A stretch of DNA of 64,000 nt from Hypericibacter terrae (lineage in GTDB: Bacteria > Pseudomonadota > Alphaproteobacteria > Dongiales > Dongiaceae): positions 1,302,001-1,366,000 of the forward strand of contig NZ_CP042906.1 in the NCBI RefSeq assembly GCF_008728855.1, in the 5' to 3' direction. Positions 54,482 through 64,000 of the stretch are shown in pieces. The notes under the pieces are model-generated. The model did no database searches. It was not told the origin of the DNA and worked only from the letters and a program-made list of their open reading frames with translations. The position numbers were made by a program, and so were the translations under genes. Numbering within the stretch: position 1 is the first letter of the stretch; each line of letters starts with the position of its first letter.

Positions 54482-55636
54482 TCAGATCCCGAGGGCAGCC
54501 GTGATGACGGCGAAGATGCCATCCGTCACGATGATGAAGACGATGCCGGTGACGACCGCCGAGGTGGCGGCGAGGCCGACGGCGGACGCGCTGCGGCCGC
54601 ACTGGATCCCGCGCAGGCAGCCCGACACGGCGACGAGCACGCCGAACACCGAGCTCTTGAAGATGCCGACCGCGAAATCCATCAGTCCGACGCCATTCAG
54701 CGTCTCGTTGACATAGGACGTCAGGGAGAGATGCAGCATGCCGACGCCGACGAGCGCGCCGCCGAGGATACCCATGAGGTCGGCGAAGATGCAGAGCAGC
54801 GGCATCATGACGATGAGTGCGATCATCCGCGGCAGCACCAGGAATTCCATCGAGGACAGGCCGAAGGTCGAGAGCGCGTCGATCTCCTCGTTGACCTGCA
54901 TCGTGCCGAGCTGGGCGGCGAAGGCGGCACCGGTGCGCCCCGACATGATGATGGCCGTCATGAGCGCGCCCATCTCGCGCGCCATCGCGATGCCGACCAG
55001 GTCGGCGACGTAGATCTGGGCGCCGAACTGCTGCAGCTGGATCGCGCCGACAAAGGCCAGGATCAGCCCGACCAGGAAGGAGATGAGGGCGACGATGGGC
55101 AGGGCCGCCGCGCCGCATTCATAGATGATGTCGACGAGATCGGAGCGCCGGTAGCGGGCCCGGCCGATCATGAGCTTGCCGAAGGTCTGGACGGCCATGC
55201 CGAGGAACTCGACCATCTCGCCGGCGGACCGCCCGGCGGCGATGGCTTCCCTGCCGATCAGCGTCAGGAAATCCACGCGCTTGCCGGTGCGCTGCGCGCC
55301 CTGGCGCTCCGGTACCGCGACCGCCAGCTTCAGGAGCCGGTCGGCGCCCTCCGGCAGGTTGCCGGCATCGAGTGACAGGCCCCGCGTCTTGCAGAGATCC
55401 TGGACGCCCACCAGGAAGGCCAGCAGTCCGCTGTCCCAGTGGCCGAGTTTTCCGGCGTCGAATTTGAGGCGCTTCGCGGCCGGATTGGATCCGAGCTGCT
55501 GGTCCACCTGAGCCGAAGTCGGAAGGCCGGTGCGCAGCTGCCAGTCGCCGCTGAGGCTCAGCAGCAAGGTGTCGCCACCTTGGGGCGTCAAGGTGAGGCC
55601 GGGTGCGATGTGATCGGTGGCGGCTGCCGTTGCCAA
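54482..55636 (-). CDS. mlaE: MlaE permease with fused N-terminal STAS domain
   Basis: 384 aa. The N-terminal part (about 10-110, GGDTLLLSLSGDWQLRTG, AGKLGHWDSGLLAFLVGV) resembles an MlaB-type STAS domain, which here is fused in front of the permease, explaining why no mlaB gene is present. The permease domain (about 150-384) has five membrane segments and the EIDALSTFGLSSMEFLVLPR motif of MlaE. First gene of the operon. Confidence 0.9.
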   Translation of the reverse strand: MATAAATDHIAPGLTLTPQGGDTLLLSLSGDWQLRTGLPTSAQVDQQLGSNPAAKRLKFDAGKLGHWDSGLLAFLVGVQDLCKTRGLSLDAGNLPEGADRLLKLAVAVPERQGAQRTGKRVDFLTLIGREAIAAGRSAGEMVEFLGMAVQTFGKLMIGRARYRRSDLVDIIYECGAAALPIVALISFLVGLILAFVGAIQLQQFGAQIYVADLVGIAMAREMGALMTAIIMSGRTGAAFAAQLGTMQVNEEIDALSTFGLSSMEFLVLPRMIALIVMMPLLCIFADLMGILGGALVGVGMLHLSLTSYVNETLNGVGLMDFAVGIFKSSVFGVLVAVSGCLRGIQCGRSASAVGLAATSAVVTGIVFIIVTDGIFAVITAALGI

Positions 55637-56003
55637 GGTCTTTGTCTCGGGGCCCTTCGGCCGTCAAATCGGTTGCGAACGGCGAGACAGGGGGGACGGT
55701 GCGGGTCCTAAGACCCCTTCGGAAAGTCGGAGGCCGTCGCGCGGCAGCGAATTTCCAACGTCGTCAGGCCCTCCCCATGCGCCGAAATATCAGCACGAAA
55801 TCCAAGCGAGGTAATCTTCCAGCAATTAAGGGCATCTATCGGGCGGTGACGTCAATAGTCCGGCACCCGGACCCGGCCAGATCTTTGCCGTTTTTCAGTT
55901 ATTTGCGCCTTGCAATCAAGGCGCCTGCCCGTGCCGGGTGTGGCGCAGGCTGACAATCCCACCGCAGTCCGCAGGGGCAGGCGACGCCCTTGGGTAGAAA
56001 CCC
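55637..56003. other. 367-bp intergenic region upstream of mlaE
   Basis: It lies between the GMC gene (minus) and mlaE (minus), so it should hold the mla promoter. A TTGACG hexamer occurs on the minus strand near 55850, with AT-richer sequence after it (TTAATTGC), but spacing to a -10 is not good. The pair of runs GGCGCCTTG and CAAGGCGC around 55905-55925 forms a stem. Nothing coding was recognised. Confidence 0.4.
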
Positions 56004-57623
56004 CTAGGCCCGGCCGCGGATCAGGTCGGCCGCCTTTTCCGCGATCATCACCACGGCGGCGTTGATGTTGCCGGTGGGGAGATCGGGCATGACCGAGGCG
56101 TCGACCACCCGCAGGCCTTCGATGCCGCGCAGTCTGAGCTTGGTATCGACCACCGCCATCGGGTCCGAATCCACGCCCATCTTGCAGGTACCGGCGGGGT
56201 GATGGACCGTGATCGAGGTCTTGCGGATATGGGCGTCGATGTCGGAATCCGCGGTCTTCTCGAGGCCCGGCGCGATCTCGCGCGCGACGAATGGCTGCAT
56301 CGAGGGCTGTGCCGCCACCTCGCGCGCCATGCGCACGCCGGCGCGCAGGGCCTTCCAGTCGGCGTCGGTCGACAGGAAATTCTGCAGGATGCGCGGATGC
56401 GCGTTCGGGTCGGTCGATTTCAGGGTCACGGCGCCGCGCGCCTCGGGATGCAGCATCACCACGCGGCAGGCGAAGGAATCCGGGAACGGCTTCTTGAAGG
56501 GCTCGAAATAGGGCCAGGCGCCGAGCGAGGCCGTCGTCAGCAGGAACTGGATGTCCGGCTGCGGGAGGGCGGCGCGGCTCTTGAGGAAGGCGGTGATGCC
56601 GCCGGGCACGTCGGCGGCGAAGCCGGTGCCGAAGCAATAGGCCTCGATCAAGGATCGTCCGATGCGGTCATAGCGCATGGCCTTGAGGAACGGGCTCGGC
56701 GGCGCCTTGCGCAGATACATCAGGATCACCGACACATGATCCTGCAGATTGCGCCCGACACCCGGCAGCGCCAGCCTGACCGGGATGTCGTGCTTCCTGA
56801 GCTCTTCCGGGTCGCCGATGCCCGAGAGCATCAGGGTCTGGGGCGTGTTGATGACGCCGCCCGAAAGGATGAGCTCGCGGTTGGCATGGACGGTGCGGGT
56901 CTGGCCGTCCTGCAGATACTCGACCCCGATCGCGCGCTGGCCCTCGAACAGGATGCGCGTGACCATCGCCTTGACCTCGATGGCCAGATGGCCCCGCTTC
57001 AAGGCAGGGCGGAGATAGGCGGTGGCGGCGCTGGACCGACGGCCCCTGCCGATCGTCATCTGCAGCCGGCCGAAGCCTTCCTGATGCTCGCCGTTATAGT
57101 CGTCGGTCCAGCCATGGCCGGCGTTCTTGCCTGCCGCCGCGAAGGCGTCGAGCAGCGGATCCTGGAATTTGCAGGTCTGGGTCGAGAGCGGCCCGTCGCC
57201 GCCGCGCCAGCGGCTGGCGCCGCCTTCCCAACGCTCCTGCTTGCGGAAATAGGGCAGGGCGTCGTCGAAGCCCCAGCCTTCGAGCCCTTGCGCCCGCCAG
57301 CGGTCATAGTCGCTGCGGTGGCCGCGCACATAGGCCATGGCGTTGGTGGAGGAGCAGCCGCCGACGACCTTGCCGCGCGCGCATTCCACCGCCCGGCCGC
57401 CGACGCTGGGCTCGGGCTCGCAGAAATACATCCAGTCATGCAGCCGCTTCGTCAGGATCTTGCCCCAGCCGAGCGGGATGCGAATCCAGGGGTCGCGGTC
57501 CCAGCCGCCCGCCTCGAGGATCAGGACCGAGACGCCCTGGTCTTCGGAGAGCCGGTTGGCGAGCGTGCAGCCGGCGGAGCCGGCGCCGACGATCACATAA
57601 TCGTACGCGTTGGATTTGGTCAT
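56004..57623 (-). CDS. GMC-family oxidoreductase (choline dehydrogenase-like)
   Basis: 539 aa from ATG 57623, FAD-dependent. The N terminus has the Rossmann loop [21 protein letters not shown] signature 1 is around [17 protein letters not shown] and signature 2 around [18 protein letters not shown]; the catalytic His is in [11 protein letters not shown]. It oxidises an alcohol to an aldehyde. The sequence is BetA-like, but no betB, betI or choline transporter is adjacent, so the substrate is open. It is divergent from the agmatinase-family gene across 202 bp. Confidence 0.9.
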   Translation of the reverse strand: MTKSNAYDYVIVGAGSAGCTLANRLSEDQGVSVLILEAGGWDRDPWIRIPLGWGKILTKRLHDWMYFCEPEPSVGGRAVECARGKVVGGCSSTNAMAYVRGHRSDYDRWRAQGLEGWGFDDALPYFRKQERWEGGASRWRGGDGPLSTQTCKFQDPLLDAFAAAGKNAGHGWTDDYNGEHQEGFGRLQMTIGRGRRSSAATAYLRPALKRGHLAIEVKAMVTRILFEGQRAIGVEYLQDGQTRTVHANRELILSGGVINTPQTLMLSGIGDPEELRKHDIPVRLALPGVGRNLQDHVSVILMYLRKAPPSPFLKAMRYDRIGRSLIEAYCFGTGFAADVPGGITAFLKSRAALPQPDIQFLLTTASLGAWPYFEPFKKPFPDSFACRVVMLHPEARGAVTLKSTDPNAHPRILQNFLSTDADWKALRAGVRMAREVAAQPSMQPFVAREIAPGLEKTADSDIDAHIRKTSITVHHPAGTCKMGVDSDPMAVVDTKLRLRGIEGLRVVDASVMPDLPTGNINAAVVMIAEKAADLIRGRA

Positions 57624-57825
57624 GGGCTTGCGAGCGGGAGGTTGCGGCGGGGTGAATTCGCGGTCGTCAGCATGGCACAGCCCGCCCCGTGATGGGGAGC
57701 GGGACCATGGCGTAACCAATGGCCGTGACGCCTCGAGGCCGGCCAACTTCACCCTTGACGTTCCAGACCGGTCCTCGATCCACTGCGGGCAAGGTTGTGG
57801 AGACATCCAAGGGGAGCGATGCGTC

Positions 57826-58833
57826 ATGGACGAGGCGGAATTTCAGCGCAAGAAGGCGGAGATGGAGCCCTGGTATTGGTGGGGCATCCAGACCTTCTTC
57901 AAATGTCCCTGGGACGAGAACCCGGCCAACTGCGACATCGGTCTGGTCGGCGTCCCGCACAGCTCGGGCAACGGCTCGACCGAGCGCGACCAGCATCTGG
58001 CGCCGCGCGCCGTTCGCAACAATTCGGGCTGGTATCGCCGCGGCCATCAGAAGTTCGGCATCGTGCCCTGGGAGGTCGCACGGATCCACGATCTGGGCGA
58101 CGTGCCGTTGCCCCACGCCATGGTCAACGACATCTGCGTCCAGGACATCGAAGGCTTCTTCAAACGGCTCGACCGTGCCGGCACGCGGCCCGTCTCGATC
58201 GGCGGGGATCACGCCATCACCGGTCCGATTCTGAAGGCGATCGCCGGCAAGGACGCGCGTCTCACTGGTGGGCGCAAATGTGCGCTGCTCCATTTCGACG
58301 CCCATCGCGACGATTACGAGCATATCCCGCATTGGCTGGGCTCGGTGCGGTCGGCGGCCCATTGGGCGGCCTATACGGTGGCCGAGCAGCATGTCGATCC
58401 CACCCGCTCGGTCCAGCTCGGCATGCGCGGGAATCCCATCAAGCCGCGCGCCGACATCACCGCCAGCAAGCTCGGCTACAAGCTCATCCCGGCCGAGGAG
58501 TTCTTCGAGCTGGGGATCGAGGACACGGTGCGCATCATCCGCGACCGTGTCGGCGACATGCCCCTCTACATCACCTTCGACCTCGACGTGCTCGACCCGG
58601 CCGAGGCGCCCGCCGTCGCCAACATGGAGCCGATGCAGCGGGGCCTGCGCGCCTGGCAGGCCGAGAAGATCTTCCACGGCCTGCGCGGCCTCGACATCAT
58701 CGGCGGCGACATCGTCTGCATGATTCCGACCAAGGACAATCCGTCCAACATCACGGCCATGACGGCGATGGCGCTGATGTTCGAGATGATCGCGCTGATC
58801 GCGGATGGGGTGAATGAGAGGAAGAAGGGGTAG
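57826..58833 (+). CDS. agmatinase/ureohydrolase-family protein
   Basis: 335 aa. The two-Mn site is complete: [16 protein letters not shown] and [10 protein letters not shown]. The family hydrolyses guanidino compounds to an amine and urea; substrate (agmatine, guanidinobutyrate or other) cannot be told. An odd N-terminal segment, rich in Trp ([17 protein letters not shown]), lies before the barrel. ATG 57826 has AAGGGGAG upstream. The gene ends shortly before a composite palindromic repeat. Confidence 0.88.
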   Translation: MDEAEFQRKKAEMEPWYWWGIQTFFKCPWDENPANCDIGLVGVPHSSGNGSTERDQHLAPRAVRNNSGWYRRGHQKFGIVPWEVARIHDLGDVPLPHAMVNDICVQDIEGFFKRLDRAGTRPVSIGGDHAITGPILKAIAGKDARLTGGRKCALLHFDAHRDDYEHIPHWLGSVRSAAHWAAYTVAEQHVDPTRSVQLGMRGNPIKPRADITASKLGYKLIPAEEFFELGIEDTVRIIRDRVGDMPLYITFDLDVLDPAEAPAVANMEPMQRGLRAWQAEKIFHGLRGLDIIGGDIVCMIPTKDNPSNITAMTAMALMFEMIALIADGVNERKKG

Positions 58834-58854
58834 GGGTGGAATTGGCTAGATCGA

Positions 58855-58972
58855 GCAGCCCCCTCCCTAACCCTCCCCCTTGAAGGGGGAGGGGACAAGA
58901 AGAATGCGTCGCGTCTCATTCACTCATTGTCCCCTCCCCCAACTTTTGGGGGAGGGGTAGGGAGGGGGCTGC
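58855..58972. repeat. composite C/G-rich palindromic repeat (two hairpins inside 15-bp arms)
   Basis: Outer arms GCAGCCCCCTCCCTA (58855-58869) and TAGGGAGGGGGCTGC (58958-58972) are perfect inverted repeats. Inside are two hairpins: CCCTCCCCCTT-G-AAGGGGGAGGG (58871-58893) and CCCCTCCCCCAA-CTT-TTGGGGGAGGGG (58931-58957). Similar sequences lie at 3792-3881, 59347-59386 and 62889-62975. The right part is also the 3' end of the DUF559 gene. Confidence 0.8.
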
Positions 58973-59318
58973 GCCGTCCACGATACAGCGCATCGAGTAT
59001 CACCTCGATCACGCCCTCCTGATTCCCTAGCACGTCATTGTTCCAGAATCGCAGGACGCGATAACCCTTCGCCTCGAGCCACGCAGTCCGAACCTCGTCA
59101 TAGCCCTGCGTCTCCGTATGCGACCCGCCATCGAGCTCAATAATGAGCCGCTCCTTCAAGCAAACGAAATCGACGATGAAATGGCCAATCGGCTGCTGGC
59201 GACGGAAGCGGAACTCATCGAGCTGTCTGCGTCGCAGGAGATACCAGAGCCGCTGTTCGGCACCGGACATTTTCTGCCGCAGCCGACGGGCGGACTGCGT
59301 GATGTCGGGGTGGATCAT
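58920..59318 (-). CDS. DUF559 (very-short-patch-repair endonuclease-like) protein
   Basis: 132 aa. The motif RFRRQQPIGHFIVDFVCLKERLIIELDGG followed by H, given here as FIVDFVCLKERLIIELDGG, is the restriction-endonuclease-like core of DUF559, with the acidic residues Asp and Glu and the Asp-Gly-Gly-x-His. Such proteins are Vsr-like, of unproved activity. The last 18 or so residues (SPLPTPPPKVGGGD) are encoded by the adjacent palindromic repeat, so the native C terminus was replaced or extended by the repeat. Confidence 0.85.
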   Translation of the reverse strand: MIHPDITQSARRLRQKMSGAEQRLWYLLRRRQLDEFRFRRQQPIGHFIVDFVCLKERLIIELDGGSHTETQGYDEVRTAWLEAKGYRVLRFWNNDVLGNQEGVIEVILDALYRGRRSPLPTPPPKVGGGDNE

Positions 59319-59346
59319 GATTGACGCTCTGGATCGGGAGGCGGAG

Positions 59347-59386
59347 CAGCCCCCTCCCTGGCCCTCCCCCAGAAGTTGGGGAGGGG
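59347..59386. repeat. palindromic repeat, single-hairpin form
   Basis: The arm CAGCCCCCTCCCTGG precedes CCCTCCCCCAGAAGTTGGGGAGGG (hairpin 59362-59386). It has the same 5' arm as the composite repeat at 58855 but lacks the second half. It lies upstream of the DUF559 gene. Confidence 0.7.
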
Positions 59387-59430
59387 ATTAGAGTATCAAT
59401 TTCGATTGTATTGATAAATAGAAATACAAC

Positions 59431-60246
59431 TCAATTCACGAACCGCCCCTGGACCTCCCGCAGCAGCGTCTCGAACAGCACCGCCCAGGCCGCCTGGCCC
59501 TGGGGGCTTGCGATCAGATCCTGGCGTACCTCGATCTCGAGGCTGACGAGGCCGCGTTTTTCTCCATGGACCGGGACCGTGTAATCGGTCTCGTCGGTCA
59601 GGCGGTAGGGCTCGTTGTCGCCCACCACCAGCGGCTTGCCCGCTTCGGCATGACCGCTGTCGATGGGCACCTGGGCGGTCTGGAGTAGGGGCCTGATCGC
59701 ATCGGCGAGGCGCCGGTCGCGGTTATAGAGCAGCCCCACATGCCAGGGCCGTGACTGGCCCTTATAGACCGGCGTGAAGCTGTGCATGGCGACCAGCAAG
59801 GTCGGCTGGCCGGCGGCCTTGCGGGCGTCGAGCAGGCGGGCGATGGCCTCCTGATAGGGCCGCCAGATCTCTTCGCGCCGGGCCGCGAGCTCGGCCGGCG
59901 TCAGGTCGCGGTTGCCGGGGATATGGGTGTTCTCGCTGATGAGGGTGGCGAAGTCGGGGGCATCGGGCGGCCGGTTGCAGTCGCAGACCAGCCGCGAATA
60001 GATCTGCCGGATGGCCGTGGCGTCGAGGCGCTGCGCCATCTGCCGGGTGAGGCCCGCGGCCCCGATATCCCAGCCGATATGGCGCTCCAGCTCGAAGGCC
60101 GGGATGCCCAGATCGCCGAGGCGGCGCGGCAGGAGGCGCCCGGCATGATCGCAGGTGAGGAAGTAAGGCGACCGGCCGTCGGGCCGATGGACCGCCACGG
60201 GATCGGGTTCGTCGGGATCGAGCAGGCTGTCCGGCGCGAGGGTCAT
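59431..60246 (-). CDS. N-formylglutamate amidohydrolase family protein
   Basis: 271 aa from ATG 60246. Family features: FLTCDHAGRLLPRRLGDLG, HIGWDIGAAGLTRQMA, DCNRPPDAP, VAMHSFTPVYKG with the likely zinc-binding His residues. The family cleaves N-formylglutamate in histidine breakdown or acts on similar amides; no hut genes are near. The start lacks a clear ribosome binding site; a longer start near 60321 would be Pro/Ser-rich and encoded by simple repeats. Confidence 0.88.
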   Translation of the reverse strand: MTLAPDSLLDPDEPDPVAVHRPDGRSPYFLTCDHAGRLLPRRLGDLGIPAFELERHIGWDIGAAGLTRQMAQRLDATAIRQIYSRLVCDCNRPPDAPDFATLISENTHIPGNRDLTPAELAARREEIWRPYQEAIARLLDARKAAGQPTLLVAMHSFTPVYKGQSRPWHVGLLYNRDRRLADAIRPLLQTAQVPIDSGHAEAGKPLVVGDNEPYRLTDETDYTVPVHGEKRGLVSLEIEVRQDLIASPQGQAAWAVLFETLLREVQGRFVN

Positions 60247-60263
60247 GATCGGGAGGGGCTGAC

Positions 60264-60305
60264 GGGGAGGGGATGATGACAAGGGGGGAGGGGATGATGG
60301 CAAGG
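60264..60305. repeat. 21-bp tandem repeat, two units
   Basis: GGGGAGGGGATGATG(A/G)CAAGG occurs twice in a row at 60264-60284 and 60285-60305 with one mismatch. It is upstream of the N-formylglutamate amidohydrolase gene and belongs to the same G-rich sequence class as the intergenic repeats. Confidence 0.6.
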
Positions 60306-60569
60306 GGATTGCGATTGCCACTCAGTCTAGCTCGGCGCCGATGCCGGGCAAACCGGCTTGGGTCCGCTCGCGACGACGGGGTAGTCCAAGTCCGGTTGGA
60401 GCCGAACGAGGTCTCGAAGCCCAGGGGCGGAGCCCTGGCAGCCGATCTCGATTTCATGCCCGGCGCAACCGTTTTGCGCCATCCTGCGGTGGCTCACGGC
60501 GAGGCCGCCATGATATGGTCCGCCCAATCGGTCAAGCCCCTCGAGGCATGAGGGGTCGAGGTGCTGCTG

Positions 60570-61568
<999 letters not shown>

Positions 61569-61600
61569 CGATGACGGTCTAATCCCCTCCCCATCTTTTG

Positions 61601-62888
61601 CAGGGCTGTCCGGGGAAACTCATGCATAACAGAACGCCATCTGGTTGGCTGGGACTTTGGGAGATGGCTTGCTTGGATTGACGGGCGGCGGGCGATCGAT
61701 ACGGTGGAAGGTTTTCCTGGTAAAGAGCGACTGGCCGACGAGTTCGGCCAGTCGCAGGAGGGGGATTTTCACGCTGTGGAGGCGCGCGCCGATGCGCAGG
61801 AGCAGATAGGCGATCATGGCGGCGAGGACCTGCAGCCGGATGGCATTTTCGTTGTTGCCAAGGAACTTGCGAATATCGAGATGCTGCTTGATCCAGCGGA
61901 ACAGCAGCTCGATCTGCCACCGGGTCTTGTAGAGGGTGGCGATTTCCACGGCCGAGCGGGTCATATCGTTGGTGATGAGGGTGATGACGCCGCCTTTTTC
62001 GCGCCGGACCCGGATCCGACGCAGCCGGATCGCCAGCTTGGAATCGCCCTTACTGACGAGGCGGACCTCGGCGTCGTCGATGATCCTGAAGCCGTCGCCG
62101 ACAATCTTCCGGAGCTTGCGCCGCTTGGTGGCGCGCAAGCGCATGTTGGACTTCGCGCGCGTGACGAAGACCGCCTCGGCGGCGTCGATCTGGCACCACC
62201 AACTGTAGCGACAATAGCCTTTGTCGAAGACATAGGTGGCTCCGGCCTCGATCGGCACGCGCCGGCCCACCTCGATGTCGTTGATGGTGGCCGGCGTGAC
62301 CTCGACCGAGCAGGGGCGATCGGCCTTGGGATCGTAGACGACATGCATCTTCATGCCGCGGATCCGGCCGTTCCAGTCCGCCCAGGCGCAGACCTTGCCC
62401 AGCGGAATCGGCGAGGCGTCGATCAAACGCAGCATCTCGTTCCCTTCCTGGCGAGCCAGCCGATCCACCTCCTGGGAAAGCGTGCCAAACAGCCCCGCAA
62501 ACACACTCACTGGACGGCGCGCATTGGCATCCGACAAGGTCGAACGAACCAGCTTCCCGACCCCCAGATGGTAGTGATGCTGGGAGTTGGCGTTGAAACC
62601 CGCCTCCACCCCCCGCAGGCTCTTGGCGTGGCTGAGCTGGGCGTAGATCAGCGCCACCAGATGATCCCAGCTCTTGAAGGATTTGTCGTAGGCATCGCCG
62701 TCGTGGCGCTCCACCAGCGTGCGGAATTGACGCCGATCGATGGGTTTCAGCAGGCTCACGAAGATGCTACCCATGTACTGCATGCCCGGTTCCCTTTCTG
62801 AGTCTCGACAACCAGAAAGTACCCGGAAAACCTCCGGAAAACCGGGCATGCGCCCGCGACCTATCGACTCATTCCCCGGACAGCCCTG
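61601..62888 (-). mobile_element. IS4-family insertion sequence, copy 2 (1288 bp)
   Basis: Same length, orientation and sequence as the copy at 3882-5169 as far as I can read. The 17-bp terminal inverted repeats are at both ends. The 9-bp target duplication is CATCTTTTG (61592-61600 and 62889-62897), different from that of copy 1, so each copy transposed by itself. The restored target is CCCTCCCC-ATCTTTT-GGGGGAGGG, again the apex of a palindromic repeat. Confidence 0.95.
61620..62783 (-). CDS. IS4-family transposase (copy 2)
   Basis: 387 aa, identical in sequence to the transposase at 3901-5064, with the same start codon choice and ribosome binding site. All three acidic catalytic residues and the Y-2-R-3-E-6-K signature are present. 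Reading through the left TIR gives a longer frame to 62891 that uses flanking DNA and is not part of the gene. Confidence 0.93.
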   Translation of the reverse strand: MQYMGSIFVSLLKPIDRRQFRTLVERHDGDAYDKSFKSWDHLVALIYAQLSHAKSLRGVEAGFNANSQHHYHLGVGKLVRSTLSDANARRPVSVFAGLFGTLSQEVDRLARQEGNEMLRLIDASPIPLGKVCAWADWNGRIRGMKMHVVYDPKADRPCSVEVTPATINDIEVGRRVPIEAGATYVFDKGYCRYSWWCQIDAAEAVFVTRAKSNMRLRATKRRKLRKIVGDGFRIIDDAEVRLVSKGDSKLAIRLRRIRVRREKGGVITLITNDMTRSAVEIATLYKTRWQIELLFRWIKQHLDIRKFLGNNENAIRLQVLAAMIAYLLLRIGARLHSVKIPLLRLAELVGQSLFTRKTFHRIDRPPPVNPSKPSPKVPANQMAFCYA

Positions 62889-62975
62889 CATCTTTTGGGG
62901 GAGGGCCAGGGAGGGGGATGACGCGATGCCGATAACCGAGCGGCCCCCTCCCTCGCCCCGAAGGCGGGGGAGGGG
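62889..62975. repeat. palindromic repeat right half, split by IS copy 2
   Basis: It begins CATCTTTTGGGGGAGGGCCAGGGAGGGGG, continues with the spacer GATGACGCGATGCCGATAACCGAGCGGCC and ends in a hairpin CCCTCGCC...GGCGGGGGAGG. The spacer corresponds to the one before IS copy 1 (GATGACGCGCTGTCGGATATCGAGCGGCC), with the same layout. Each half is shown here in pieces because of length. Confidence 0.7.
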
Positions 62976-62990
62976 ATTAAAAAGAAGCCG

Positions 62991-64000
62991 CTACCCCCGC
63001 CCGTTCCGCATCCGCCTTATCAGCGCCGCCGTCGACGCATCGTGGTGGTCCAGCGTGTCGGCGTAGCGCAGCTCCGCCTCGATGCGGCTGGCGAGCTTCT
63101 TGCCGAGTTCCACACCCCATTGATCGAAGCTGTCGATGGCCCAGACGACGCCCTCGACGAAGGTCTTGTGCTCATAGAGCGCCAGGAGCTGGCCCAGCGC
63201 GCGCGCATCGAGGCGGCGCATCATGATGACGTTGCTGGGCCGGTTGCCGGGGCAGGCGCGCTGCGGATCGGCCTGCGGGCTGCCGCTCATCAGGGCCTCG
63301 GCCTGGCCTATCAGGTTCGAGAGCAGCATCTCGTGATGGGCGGGTTTGCCGTGCCGGTCTTCGGCCACGCCGATGAGATCGACCGGCAGCAGCCGTGGGC
63401 CCTGATGGAAGGCCTGGAGGAAAGCATGCTGCACCTCGGTGCCGACGCCGCCCCAGACCACCGGGGCCGTCGGCAGGAGCACCGGCTTGCCCTCGCGGGT
63501 GACGCCCTTGCCGTTGCTCTCCATGACCAGCTGCTGCAGATAGCCGGGCAACAGCGCCAGCGCGCTGTCATAGGCGATGATGGCGTGCGTCTCCGTCCCC
63601 AGGCAGCCGCCGTACCAGAGGCTGAGGAGCGCCAGCAGCGTCGGCATGTTGCGTTCGACGGGCGCGTTCAGGAAATGCCGGTCCATGGCGCGCGCGCCGG
63701 CGAGAAGCTCGCGGAACACCGGAAAGCCGTGGGCCACCGCGATCGGCAGCCCGACCGCCGACCAGAGCGAGTAGCGGCCGCCGACCCAATCCCATATGGC
63801 GAAGGCGGCCTCGGGATCGAGGCCGAACTCGGCGATCGCGGGCCGGTTGGTCGAGACCGCCCGGAAATGCTTCGGCAGATCCTCGCGCTTGCCGCCGCGC
63901 GCCAGGAACCATTCGCGCGCCGCCTCGGCATTGAGCCGGGTCTCGGCGGTCGAAAAGCTTTTGGAGACGACCAGGAACAGCGTCGTCGCCGGCTCGAGCG
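62991..64000 (-). CDS. pgi: glucose-6-phosphate isomerase (3' part, partial)
   Basis: The C-terminal 336 codons; the gene enters from the right edge. It interconverts glucose-6-phosphate and fructose-6-phosphate. PGI signature 1 (WVGGRYSLWSAVGLPIA) is present, as are the catalytic Glu region VVWGGVGTEVQHAF and the C-terminal signature FDQWGVELGKKLA. Length from the signature to the stop is normal. The stop is 16 bp from the split repeat. Confidence 0.95.
   Translation of the reverse strand, partial: LEPATTLFLVVSKSFSTAETRLNAEAAREWFLARGGKREDLPKHFRAVSTNRPAIAEFGLDPEAAFAIWDWVGGRYSLWSAVGLPIAVAHGFPVFRELLAGARAMDRHFLNAPVERNMPTLLALLSLWYGGCLGTETHAIIAYDSALALLPGYLQQLVMESNGKGVTREGKPVLLPTAPVVWGGVGTEVQHAFLQAFHQGPRLLPVDLIGVAEDRHGKPAHHEMLLSNLIGQAEALMSGSPQADPQRACPGNRPSNVIMMRRLDARALGQLLALYEHKTFVEGVVWAIDSFDQWGVELGKKLASRIEAELRYADTLDHHDASTAALIRRMRNGRG

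Noticed and set aside
60264-60305. Short G-rich tandem units considered as a CRISPR array
   Set aside because: Only two head-to-tail units with no spacers, and no cas genes nearby.

Overview
The window is about 66% GC and looks like the chromosome of an alphaproteobacterium, probably of the Rhodospirillales. This rests on gene content (ilvBNC, leuA next to mreBCD-mrdA-rodA, fused MlaE, FixL/FixJ-like regulators, Gfa-AdhC) and protein style; no 16S rRNA gene is present. It opens inside miaA and closes inside pgi.

Layout: 1-3.8 kb, branched-chain amino acid genes ilvB, ilvN and ilvC. 3.9-5.2 kb, first copy of a 1288-bp IS4-family insertion sequence. 5.2-8.5 kb, an orphan Tat-type PotD-like binding protein and leuA. 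8.6-14.4 kb, the rod-shape cluster mreB-mreC-mreD-mrdA-rodA, which builds the lateral wall. 14.4-17.7 kb, an Fe(II)/2-oxoglutarate oxygenase followed by an AT-richer insert carrying a two-gene anti-phage CBASS locus (patatin effector plus DncV-like cyclase with an AGS-C sensor domain). 17.9-20.8 kb, a polar amino acid ABC transporter. 21.1-23.85 kb, tRNA-Lys(CTT) and a decayed 2.6-kb islet bounded by a 116-bp direct repeat. 24-26 kb, small metabolic genes.

26.3-39.9 kb is a minus-strand array of seven genes: a 1.8-kaa protein-kinase-like/AAA/TPR/GAF/PAS/histidine kinase, a REC-PAS histidine kinase, a FixJ-type regulator, a regulator with reversed domain order (wHTH then REC), a YdeP-type molybdopterin oxidoreductase, and cytochrome bd-type (cyanide-insensitive) oxidase CydA-CydB. 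Four-base stop/start overlaps tie many of them together. I infer a signalling cascade that controls an alternative respiratory or stress module.

40-50 kb holds an SnoaL/NTF2-like protein, an OprB porin, an unknown lipoprotein, a TauD-type dioxygenase, glutathione-dependent formaldehyde detoxification (gfa, adhC), an aldo/keto reductase, a PAS protein, and a DCC/HTTM-like membrane cluster. 51-55.6 kb holds ppk2 and an Mla lipid-transport operon. 56-61.6 kb holds a GMC oxidoreductase, an agmatinase-family hydrolase, a DUF559 nuclease-like protein, an N-formylglutamate amidohydrolase and a CorA-type transporter. The second IS copy (61.6-62.9 kb) and the 3' part of pgi close the window.

The intergenic spaces carry a family of C/G-rich palindromic repeats. 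Both IS copies sit exactly at the apex of one of these hairpins, each with its own 9-bp target duplication. The strongest biological leads are the minimal CBASS locus, the kinase cascade next to the alternative oxidase, the tRNA-Lys scar, and the hairpin-apex targeting by the IS.
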